Below are positions 57,925-64,000 of a stretch of 64,000 nucleotides of DNA, piece by piece. The notes under the pieces are model-generated. The model searched no databases. It saw only the letters and a program-made list of their open reading frames with translations, and was not told where the DNA came from. The translations under genes and the position numbers were made by a program. Source of the DNA: Nocardia sp. NRRL S-836 (GTDB lineage Bacteria > Actinomycetota > Actinomycetes > Mycobacteriales > Pseudonocardiaceae); contig NZ_LGDY01000107.1 in the NCBI RefSeq assembly GCF_001279525.1, forward strand, positions 62,001 through 126,000, read 5' to 3'. Position 1 is the first letter of the stretch. Each line of letters opens with the position of its first letter.

Positions 57925-59232
57925 GTGACGGCGACCAAGGACAGATCACAGGCGTTCGCGGCGAGCCTGATCCCGGAGTCGCACGGCGAACGGGCCGTCA
58001 CCGGCTACGTGCTCGGCTTCGTGGCAGCGGTGGCGTTCCTGCTGCTCATCCCGGCCGGCTGGGCGCGGCTGGACCACCTGTGGGCCGAGGACGGCGCGCG
58101 GTTCGCGGTCGACGCGATCCGGTTCCCGGCGTTGCGGAACCTCACCGACCCGTATGGCGGCTACCTGCACGTGCTGCCGCGGCTGGCGGCCGAGGCCGTC
58201 GCGCTGCTGCCGCTGGAGTGGACCGCGGCCGGGTTCGCGGTGGCCGCGGCGGTGCTGCGGGCGGTCGTCGCGCTGATCACGTTCGCGGCGTCCGGGGCGT
58301 ACCTCAGGTCGGCCGGGCTGCGGTTCGTGCTCGCCGCGCTCGTGGTGGTGTTGCCGGCGGGCAACTCCGAGACGTTGAACAACATGACGAACCTGCACTG
58401 GTTCCTGCTGTACGGCGTCTTCTGGGCGTTGGTGTGGCGCACCGCCCCACGGGTGCCGGTCGCGCTGTTCGTGCTGCTGGCGGCGCTGTCGAGCCCGTTG
58501 ATCTTCCTGCTGGCCCCCGTCGCGCTCGTCCGGCTGCTCGTGCCGCGCAGGGAGGTGCCGATCGCGTTCCTCGCCGGGGTGCTGACGCAGGCGGTCGTGA
58601 TGCTGTTCGCCGAGCGCACGCCGTACTCGCAGGACCCGGCCGACCCGGTGCAGGTGGTGCTGGCGGGCCTGCTGCGGGTGCCGGTGGTGGCGCTGACCGG
58701 GTCGGAACGCCTCACGACCTTCTACCCCGCGCACGGCAACCTGGTGGTCCTGGGCGCGGTGCTGGTGACCGGGCTGCCGGTCCTCGCCGCGCTGTGGTGG
58801 GGCGGCCGGGCGGGGCGGGCGCTGGCGCTGGCCGCCACCGGCTACAGCGTGCTGGTGATCGTGCTGTGCCTGGTGCTCAACTGGAGCGTGCTGCTGCAGG
58901 TGCAGCAGCCCGGTGTGGTGCTCGCCGGGCAGCGCTACAGCGTCGCGCCGGTGCTGTTCCTGTCCACGGCCGTGGCGGTCGGGCTCGACGCGACGCCTTT
59001 CGCGACCTGGCAACGGTTCGCGGTGCGCGCCGGGCAGTGGGTGATGGGCATCCTGCTGGTGTCGAGCACCGTCGGGTACTTCCAGGAGCCCAGGACGGTC
59101 CTGCGGGGCGTGCCGTGGGGCGCGAGTGTCGAGCAGGGGCGGGCGCGGTGCGCGTCCGGTGCCGCGGAGGCACGGCTGGAGCACGAGCCGGCGAGCTGGT
59201 TCTTCGTCGTACCCTGCGGTCAGCTGAAGTGA
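57925..59232 (+). CDS. Polytopic membrane protein, possible GT-C glycosyltransferase
   Basis: A 435-residue protein with ten or eleven helices. GTG 57925 follows TGGGGGACGG. After the first helix (GYVLGFVAAVAFLLLIPAGW) comes DHLWAEDGARFAVDAIRFP, an extracytoplasmic loop with an acidic E-D pair, the place where GT-C enzymes keep their catalytic Asp/Glu. LNNMTNLHWFLLYGVFWAL is a second strongly conserved looking block. The C-terminal 45 residues, with two Cys, would lie outside. The GT-C idea rests on layout only. Probable operon with the lipoprotein gene. Confidence 0.7.
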   Translation: MTATKDRSQAFAASLIPESHGERAVTGYVLGFVAAVAFLLLIPAGWARLDHLWAEDGARFAVDAIRFPALRNLTDPYGGYLHVLPRLAAEAVALLPLEWTAAGFAVAAAVLRAVVALITFAASGAYLRSAGLRFVLAALVVVLPAGNSETLNNMTNLHWFLLYGVFWALVWRTAPRVPVALFVLLAALSSPLIFLLAPVALVRLLVPRREVPIAFLAGVLTQAVVMLFAERTPYSQDPADPVQVVLAGLLRVPVVALTGSERLTTFYPAHGNLVVLGAVLVTGLPVLAALWWGGRAGRALALAATGYSVLVIVLCLVLNWSVLLQVQQPGVVLAGQRYSVAPVLFLSTAVAVGLDATPFATWQRFAVRAGQWVMGILLVSSTVGYFQEPRTVLRGVPWGASVEQGRARCASGAAEARLEHEPASWFFVVPCGQLK

Positions 59233-59252
59233 CACCACGCCCGCACGCACGG

Positions 59253-60305
59253 TCAGTGCCGGTAAGCCGGGAAGTCGAGGTAGCCCTGGTCGCCGCCCTG
59301 GAACCAGCTCTCCTGGTCCGCGGTGGCGAGCGGGAGGCCGAGCCGGAACCGTTCGACGAGGTCGGGGTTGGCGAGGTAGGCGCGACCGTAGCTGATCAGG
59401 TCGGCGCCGTTGGCGAGCCAGCGTTCCCCCTGCTCGCGGGTACCCGCGTGCGGGCTGATCTGACCGCCGGGGTTGAGCACGAACGCGGTGGGCCACAGCT
59501 TGCGCAGGCCCATCAGCACCTCGTCGCCGGTGGTGGCCAGCACGTGGACGTACGCGATGTCCGGCAACGCCTTCAGCAACGCCGAGTACAGCGCGGGCAC
59601 GTCGTCCTCGACCACGTCCCACGTGCTGCCGCCGGGTGAGAGCCGGATGCCGACGCGGTCGGCGCCGATCGCGTCGGCCGCGGCCTCGACCGCCTCGACG
59701 GCGAAGCGGATGCGGCCGGTGATCGAGCCGCCGTAGCGGTCGGTGCGCAGGTTCGCGTTGGAGGACAGGAACTGCTGGATCAGGTAGCCGTTCGCGCCGT
59801 GCAGCTCGACGCCGTCGAACCCGGCGTCGACGGCGCGCCGGGCCGCGTCGGCGAACGCCTGGACCTCGCCGGGGATCTCGGCCAGCTCGAACGCGCGGGG
59901 CGTCGGCGCGGGCTTGCGGCCGCCACCGGCGAAGACCTCTGTGGTCAGCGCGACCGCGGACGGCCCGGCGGGGTGGTGTCCGGCGATCTCCGGGTGGCTG
60001 ACCCGGCCGCCGTGCATGAGCTGGGCGAAGATCCGGCCGCCGTTGGCGTGCACGGCGCCGGTGACGACCCGCCACGCCTCGACCTGGTCGTCGCGGTGCA
60101 GGCCGGGCGTGAACGGACCGGACTGGCTCGCCGCGCTCGGGTGCACGCCCTCGGTGACGATGAGTCCGGCGGTGGCGCGCTGGGCGTAGTAGGTAGCCGT
60201 CGATGCGGTCGGTTTGTCGTCCACGGCGCGTGAACGGGTCATCGGCGCCATGACGAGACGGTTCGGCAGGGTCAGGTTTCCGAGGCGGTAGCCGGTGAGG
60301 AGCAT
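59253..60305 (-). CDS. Old Yellow Enzyme family alkene reductase
   Basis: A 350-residue FMN barrel enzyme. ATG 60305 chosen; GTG 60314 is possible. LPNRLVMAPMTRSRAVD, RIFAQLMHGGRVSHPE, FDGVELHGANGYLIQQFLSS (catalytic H-x2-N), RYGGSITGRIRFAVE and SYGRAYLANPDLVERFR are all present. It matches NemA/xenobiotic reductases, which reduce activated C=C bonds, nitro esters or maleimides with NAD(P)H. Divergent from a MerR gene with a nested palindrome between them. Confidence 0.94.
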   Translation of the reverse strand: MLLTGYRLGNLTLPNRLVMAPMTRSRAVDDKPTASTATYYAQRATAGLIVTEGVHPSAASQSGPFTPGLHRDDQVEAWRVVTGAVHANGGRIFAQLMHGGRVSHPEIAGHHPAGPSAVALTTEVFAGGGRKPAPTPRAFELAEIPGEVQAFADAARRAVDAGFDGVELHGANGYLIQQFLSSNANLRTDRYGGSITGRIRFAVEAVEAAADAIGADRVGIRLSPGGSTWDVVEDDVPALYSALLKALPDIAYVHVLATTGDEVLMGLRKLWPTAFVLNPGGQISPHAGTREQGERWLANGADLISYGRAYLANPDLVERFRLGLPLATADQESWFQGGDQGYLDFPAYRH

Positions 60306-60319
60306 GCCGTCCACGCTAG

Positions 60320-60349
60320 AAACCTGACATTGACGTCAGGGGTAGGTTT
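60320..60349. promoter_or_regulatory. MerR-type operator between ene-reductase and regulator genes
   Basis: CCTGAC (60323-60328) and GTCAGG (60335-60340) form an inner palindrome, and AAACC (60320-60324) with GGTTT (60345-60349) an outer one. Nested dyads in a short divergent spacer fit MerR binding between the -35 and -10 boxes of the reductase promoter. Confidence 0.6.
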
Positions 60350-60364
60350 TGTGGCGGAGGTCAT

Positions 60365-60736
60365 GTGCGAATCGGGAACTTGGCGGCGCGGACCGGCGTG
60401 AGCGTGCGGTCGTTGCGCTACTACGAGGAAAAAGGCCTGCTTGAGGCCGAACGCACCGCGAGCGGGCAGCGGCGCTATGCGGACCACGCCGCGGACCGGG
60501 TGCTGCTGATCCAGCAGCTCTACGGCGCCGGACTGTCCACGAACGGGATCAACGAGCTGCTGCCGTGCGTCGTGACCGGGGAGGCGACGCCGGAGCTGCT
60601 GGCGCGGCTGCGCGAACACCGCGAGTCGGTCGAGCGGCAGATCGACGACCTGCGCGGCACGCTCGACCGACTCGACTCGGTGATCGCGAGTGCGACCAGT
60701 GCGCACGACACCGGGGTGCCGTGCCGGCGGGGTTAG
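60365..60736 (+). CDS. MerR family transcriptional regulator
   Basis: A 123-residue regulator. [46 protein letters not shown] is the canonical MerR winged helix, followed by the dimerisation coiled coil ([31 protein letters not shown]). One Cys (LLPCVV) and a C-terminal GVPCRRG could sense electrophiles. GTG 60365 start. It most likely controls the divergent alkene reductase. Convergent 4-bp overlap with the alcohol dehydrogenase gene. Confidence 0.94.
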   Translation: MRIGNLAARTGVSVRSLRYYEEKGLLEAERTASGQRRYADHAADRVLLIQQLYGAGLSTNGINELLPCVVTGEATPELLARLREHRESVERQIDDLRGTLDRLDSVIASATSAHDTGVPCRRG

Positions 60737-61773
60737 ATGGTCGCGGTGTCGATCACGAACCGGTACCGCACGTCGCTCCCCTGCACCCGGTCGTAGGCGG
60801 TGTTGATCTGCTCGGCGGTGATCAGCTCGATCTCCGCGCCGAGGCCGTGCTCCGCGCAGAAGTCCAGCATCTCCTGGGTCTCCGCGATGCCGCCGATCAT
60901 CGAGCCGGCGAGCGTCTTGCGGCCGCCCAGCAGGCCGAACAGGTTGATCGAGACCGGCTCCTCCGGCGCACCGACGTTGACCAGCGCGCCGTCGGTCTTG
61001 AGCAGGCCGAGGTAGGCGGTGAGGTCGAGCGGCGCCGACACCGTGGACACGATCACGTCGAACTTGCCCGCCAGCTCGGCGAACGTGGCCGGGTCGCTGG
61101 TGGCGCGGTAGTCGTGGGCGCCGAGCTTGAGGCCGTCGTCCTTCTTGCGCAACGACTGCGACAGCACGGTCACCTCGGCGCCGAGCGCGGCGGCGATCTT
61201 GACGCCCATGTGGCCGAGCCCGCCGAGGCCGACGATCGCGACCTTCTTGCCGGGGGCCACGCCCCAGTGCTTGAGCGGCGAGTACAGCGTGATGCCCGCG
61301 CACAGCAGCGGCGCGGCCACGTCGAGCGGCAGGGCGTCCGGGATGCGCACGACGTAGTTCTCGTCGACCACGATCTGCTTCGAGTAGCCGCCGTAGGTGA
61401 CCTCGCCGTCACGGCCGATGCCGTTGTAGGTCATCGTGCTGCCGTTGGCGCAGTACTGCTCCAGCCCGCGCAGGCAGTAGTCGCACTCGCGGCACGAGTC
61501 GACCATGCAGCCGACACCGACCCGGTCGCCGACGGCGTGCCTGGTGACCTCGGAACCGACCTCGACCACCACGCCCGCGATCTCGTGGCCGGGGACCATC
61601 GGGAAGATGCCCTGACCCCAGCCCTCGTTGACCTGGTGGATGTCGGAGTGGCAGATGCCGGCGTACTTGATGTCGATCAGGACGTCGTGCGCCCCCACGG
61701 CACGCCGTTCGATCGTGGTGCGCTCCAGCGGTGCCTTGGGGGCCGGAGCGGCATAGGCAGCGACGGTGCTCAT
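60733..61773 (-). CDS. Zinc-dependent alcohol/aldehyde reductase (YahK/CAD-like)
   Basis: A 346-residue zinc MDR enzyme. [17 protein letters not shown] holds the catalytic zinc Cys and the proton-relay His, [14 protein letters not shown] the second zinc His-Glu, and [23 protein letters not shown] the four structural-zinc Cys. [30 protein letters not shown] is the NADP loop, with Ser in place of Asp favouring NADPH. It reduces a wide range of aldehydes. Divergent from the XRE-MmyB regulator gene. Confidence 0.95.
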   Translation of the reverse strand: MSTVAAYAAPAPKAPLERTTIERRAVGAHDVLIDIKYAGICHSDIHQVNEGWGQGIFPMVPGHEIAGVVVEVGSEVTRHAVGDRVGVGCMVDSCRECDYCLRGLEQYCANGSTMTYNGIGRDGEVTYGGYSKQIVVDENYVVRIPDALPLDVAAPLLCAGITLYSPLKHWGVAPGKKVAIVGLGGLGHMGVKIAAALGAEVTVLSQSLRKKDDGLKLGAHDYRATSDPATFAELAGKFDVIVSTVSAPLDLTAYLGLLKTDGALVNVGAPEEPVSINLFGLLGGRKTLAGSMIGGIAETQEMLDFCAEHGLGAEIELITAEQINTAYDRVQGSDVRYRFVIDTATI

Positions 61774-61861
61774 CAGGTGTTCTCCTCGTTCGTCGGGTCC
61801 ACCGGTAACACTGCCCCCGCCGCGCCCCGCTACCCAGACACCTGCTCCGCGTACGCCTGCT

Positions 61862-61888
61862 GTGCCTACCACTGGCAGTAGCAGGCAC
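61862..61888. promoter_or_regulatory. Palindrome cluster between the alcohol dehydrogenase and XRE genes
   Basis: GTGCCT (61862-61867) with AGGCAC (61883-61888), CCTGCT (61856-61861) with AGCAGG (61880-61885), and an inner TGCC...GGCA are interleaved inverted repeats. Likely the operator of the XRE/MmyB regulator on the divergent promoter. Confidence 0.55.
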
Positions 61889-61918
61889 GGTTCACGCAGG
61901 TCAGGGATACTGGTGAGC

Positions 61919-62791
61919 ATGACTGTCGATCCGCGCACCGAGCTGAGCGAGTTCCTGCGCAGCCGCCGCGCGCGGCTGTCACCCGACGACGTGGGGCTGC
62001 CGCAGTTCGGCCGCACCCGGCGCGTGCCCGGACTGCGCCGCGAGGAGCTGGCCCAGCTCGCGGGCGTGTCGGTCGCGTACTACACGCGGCTGGAGCAGGG
62101 CAACGGCCGCAACGTCTCGGCCGAGGTGTGGGACTCGATCGCCCGCGCGCTGCGGCTGAGCGACGCCGAGCACGCGCACCTGCGGAACCTGACGCAGTGC
62201 CGCAGCCGCAAGAAGAAAAAAGCACAGCGCACACACGTGCGACCGGCGTTGAAGCACCTGCTCGACAACATCGGTGTGCCCGCGTACATCGGCGGCCGCC
62301 GCTCGGACATCCTGGCGTGGAACCCGATGGCCGCCGCGTTGTTCGGCGACTGGGCCGAGCTCGAACCGCGGGAGCGCAACTGGGGCCGGCTGATCTTCCT
62401 GCGGCCGTCCTGCCAGGAGCTGTTCGTCAACTGGGAGAGCAAGGCCGCCGACGTGGTCGCGTTCCTGCGGATGGACGCCGGGTGCTTCCCCGACGACCCC
62501 GAGCTGGCCGCGCTGGTCGGCGAGCTGTCGGTCAAGAGCGCCCTGTTCCGCACGCTGTGGGCCAAGCACGACGTGAAGGAGAAGTCCTTCGGCACCAAGG
62601 TGTTGCGGCACCCGCTGGTGGGCGAGATGACACTGGCCTACGAGACGCTGCGGATGCCCAGCGAGCCGGAGCTGTTCCTGACCACCTACCACGCCGAGCC
62701 CGCCTCGCCGTCCGCGGAAGCCCTGCAGCTGCTGGCGAACTGGGGCCGCGACGCGACCCGCGCGGGCACGTCCGTGCACAACCAGGCATGA
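61919..62791 (+). CDS. XRE family regulator with MmyB-type ligand-binding domain
   Basis: A 290-residue regulator. [57 protein letters not shown] is the standard N-terminal helix-turn-helix of this family. [33 protein letters not shown] opens the MmyB PAS-like ligand-binding domain, which ends with [24 protein letters not shown]. Members usually repress a divergent oxidoreductase gene, here the alcohol dehydrogenase. ATG 61919 chosen; GTG 61913 is possible. Stop overlaps the SelW-like gene. Confidence 0.94.
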   Translation: MTVDPRTELSEFLRSRRARLSPDDVGLPQFGRTRRVPGLRREELAQLAGVSVAYYTRLEQGNGRNVSAEVWDSIARALRLSDAEHAHLRNLTQCRSRKKKKAQRTHVRPALKHLLDNIGVPAYIGGRRSDILAWNPMAAALFGDWAELEPRERNWGRLIFLRPSCQELFVNWESKAADVVAFLRMDAGCFPDDPELAALVGELSVKSALFRTLWAKHDVKEKSFGTKVLRHPLVGEMTLAYETLRMPSEPELFLTTYHAEPASPSAEALQLLANWGRDATRAGTSVHNQA

Positions 62792-63072
62792 GGACGCCCC
62801 GGCTGGAGATCGAGTACTGCACCCAGTGCAGGTGGTTGCTGCGCGCCGGGTGGACCGCGCAGGAGCTGCTGACCACGTTCACGACCGAGCTGGGCGAGGT
62901 CGCGCTGATCCCCGGCACCGGCGGCGTGTTCGACGTGCGGCTGGACGGCGAGACGGTGTGGTCGCGCAAGGAGCGGGACGGGTTCCCGGACCTCGCGGTG
63001 CTCAAGCAGCTGGTGCGTGACCGGGTGGCGCCGGAGCGCTCACTCGGCCACACCGACCGCAAGGGTTCCTAG
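62788..63072 (+). CDS. SelT/SelW/SelH (Rdx) family thioredoxin-fold protein
   Basis: A 94-residue Rdx protein with Cys in place of selenocysteine: IEYCTQCRWLLRAGWTAQELL gives the C-x2-C redox pair. The rest, ELGEVALIPGTGGVFDVRLDGETVW and FPDLAVLKQLVRDRVAPERSLGHTD, is the normal family core. Such proteins take part in thiol redox balance. The ATG overlaps the stop of the XRE/MmyB gene (ATGA), so the two are coupled. Confidence 0.93.
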   Translation: MRTPRLEIEYCTQCRWLLRAGWTAQELLTTFTTELGEVALIPGTGGVFDVRLDGETVWSRKERDGFPDLAVLKQLVRDRVAPERSLGHTDRKGS

Positions 63073-63163
63073 GCGGCCGCTGACCGGTGTGGCGCCCGAA
63101 GCCGTCCGAAGTGGACGTTCAGGGCGTTCCGCGAAACGGCGGGCGCGGTGGCGGGCGGGCTCG

Positions 63164-63169
63164 TATCGT
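63164..63169 (+). promoter_or_regulatory. -10 box for a leaderless transcript
   Basis: TATCGT lies seven bases before GTG 63177 and no ribosome binding site is present, so transcription probably starts at the start codon. Confidence 0.4.
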
Positions 63170-63176
63170 GTCGGCC

Positions 63177-63791
63177 GTGCATCCGAACCAGGGTTGGCCA
63201 CCGCAGCAGCCGGGACCTCAGGGACCCGCCCCGGGTTATGGCCCGCCCCACCAGCCACCGGGTTATGGCGGACCGGCCTACGGTCCGCCCGGTTACGGTC
63301 CGCCGCCCGGTTACGGCCGGCCCGGCTACGGCCCGCCCGGCTGGGGTCCGCAGCGACCGCCCAGCCCGGTTCCCGCGTTCCTCGCCGGTGGGCTGTGGGT
63401 GCTCGTGTCGATCCTGTGCTTCGTGCTGGCCGGGCTCAACTCCGCCCACGGCAAGGGCATCCGGCAGACGCCGGAGGCCGCCGTCGCGTTGCTGGGCCTG
63501 GCGCTGCCGCGCAGCGTGATCGGCAACGGCGACCCGGCGATCGTCGCCACGTACGTCGCGGGTGGCGTGGTGCTGCTGTTCGCCGTCCTGCTGTTCGCGC
63601 GGCTCGGGTTCGCCCGCTGGGTCCTCGCCGCGCTCGGGTTCGTGATCACCGCGTACTACGTCTTCGTGGTGGTGCGCATGGCGACGACGTACGTGAGCTC
63701 GTTCCTCGTCGTGCCGGTGATCGCGTTGCTGTTGTGGCTCACGGCGGTGGTCGTGTCCGTTCTGCCGGTGGTCGGCCGCGCCATGCGGTGA
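63177..63791 (+). CDS. Four-helix membrane protein with Gly/Pro/Tyr-rich N-terminus
   Basis: A 204-residue protein. GTG 63177 follows a -10-like box. The first 65 residues consist of GYGPP-type repeats (GYGGPAYGPPGYGPPPGYG and similar), low in charge and likely disordered. Four helices follow (FLAGGLWVLVSILCFVLAGL, AIVATYVAGGVVLLFAVLLFA, WVLAALGFVITAYYVFVVV, FLVVPVIALLLWLTAVVVSVL). This layout is frequent in actinobacterial hypothetical proteins. Function unknown. Confidence 0.8.
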   Translation: MHPNQGWPPQQPGPQGPAPGYGPPHQPPGYGGPAYGPPGYGPPPGYGRPGYGPPGWGPQRPPSPVPAFLAGGLWVLVSILCFVLAGLNSAHGKGIRQTPEAAVALLGLALPRSVIGNGDPAIVATYVAGGVVLLFAVLLFARLGFARWVLAALGFVITAYYVFVVVRMATTYVSSFLVVPVIALLLWLTAVVVSVLPVVGRAMR

Positions 63792-63822
63792 CGCCGTCCG
63801 GCGCGGCCCGCCACCGGAAACG

Positions 63823-64000
63823 TCAGCGCACGACGTCGTAGACCAGCTTCTGGATGCCGTTCGAGTACGACTCGCTCTCGGCCAGCTTCAGCATCTGCTT
63901 GTCCTTGTCGGTCTCGCTGAACAGCCGCTTGCCCGCGCCCAGCAGCACCGGGAACACCAGCAGGTGGTAGCGGTCGATCAGACCGGCGTCGGACAGGTTG
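63823..64000 (-). CDS. Dihydrofolate-reductase-family protein, C-terminal part; runs off the window
   Basis: The last 58 codons of a minus-strand gene: LSDAGLIDRYHLLVFPVLLG, then AGKRLFSETDKDKQMLKLAE, ending QKLVYDVVR. The Asp-Glu/Asp-hhhhP-Vh-G-G/A-GxxLF pattern is the end of the RibD C-terminal/DHFR-like fold (YyaP/YwjB group). The start lies beyond the window. Confidence 0.85.
   Translation of the reverse strand, partial: NLSDAGLIDRYHLLVFPVLLGAGKRLFSETDKDKQMLKLAESESYSNGIQKLVYDVVR

Overview
The window is 64 kb of chromosomal DNA from a high-GC actinobacterium. GTG starts are common, same-strand neighbours repeatedly share 1-4 bases (ATGA or GTGA junctions), and GC at third codon positions is very high. 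A geosmin synthase, an SARP regulator with ATPase and TPR domains, a conservon-type kinase set, DUF5313, FurA-KatG and a GH20 chitobiase point to a filamentous soil member of Pseudonocardiales (Lentzea/Saccharothrix-like). That placement is inferred from gene content, not from a marker gene. I saw no rRNA, tRNA, CRISPR array, phage or insertion sequence.

Layout. 0-2.3 kb: methionine-salvage operon (flavin monooxygenase-like protein, mtnA, start of mtnC). 2.4-5.9 kb: cold-shock protein, secreted PI-PLC-like protein, aminotransferase, family 2 glycosyltransferase. 6-9.3 kb: TetR with a GlcD-like flavin oxidase, then an OhrR-type MarR regulator with two small membrane proteins. 9.3-12.9 kb: surE-pfkB pair and a secreted GH20 hexosaminidase. 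13-18 kb: unknown large protein, FAD monooxygenase and the bifunctional geosmin synthase. 18.2-21.8 kb: SARP/NB-ARC/TPR regulator and nitroreductase. 22.2-26.9 kb: OxlT-like MFS transporter, its 49-residue partner and a conservon without its GTPase, in one operon. 27-31.8 kb: DUF485-acetate symporter pair, a two-component system and a PAP2 phosphatase. 31.8-35 kb: two DinB-like proteins and an LTA-synthase-like sulfatase.

35-42.4 kb is the most interesting part. It holds a RibD-C-type reductase, a DoxX protein, a CDP-alcohol phosphotransferase, an MDR dehydrogenase, a creatininase-family amidohydrolase, a YbhN-type flippase, a methyltransferase, a GT4 glycosyltransferase, a divergent pterin-synthase-fold protein and a second-type GTP cyclohydrolase II. 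The cyclohydrolase has His109 where canonical enzymes have the product-determining Tyr. This suggests it releases the formylated pyrimidine (FAPy), which a creatininase-family enzyme could deformylate as archaeal ArfB does. The neighbouring transferases, membrane phosphotransferase and flippase would then fit assembly of a pyrimidine- or pterin-derived, glycosylated, possibly lipid-linked product. The pathway is inference; the residues and the gene layout are read from the sequence.

42.4-50 kb: amidohydrolase, an MDR/XRE/DUF2178 operon with a clear promoter-operator, a beta-lactamase-like lipoprotein, YjbR, a conserved hypothetical, and an EamA exporter divergent from a MocR regulator with overlapping start codons. 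50-52.8 kb: furA-katG. 52.8-53.6 kb: non-coding stretch with a duplicated 105-bp element and a 39-bp tandem repeat. 53.6-64 kb: DedA protein, a NarL-type two-component system, a lipoprotein with a putative GT-C membrane protein, an ene-reductase with MerR, an alcohol dehydrogenase with a MmyB-type XRE regulator and a SelW-like protein, a Gly/Pro/Tyr-rich membrane protein, and the 3' end of a DHFR-family gene.
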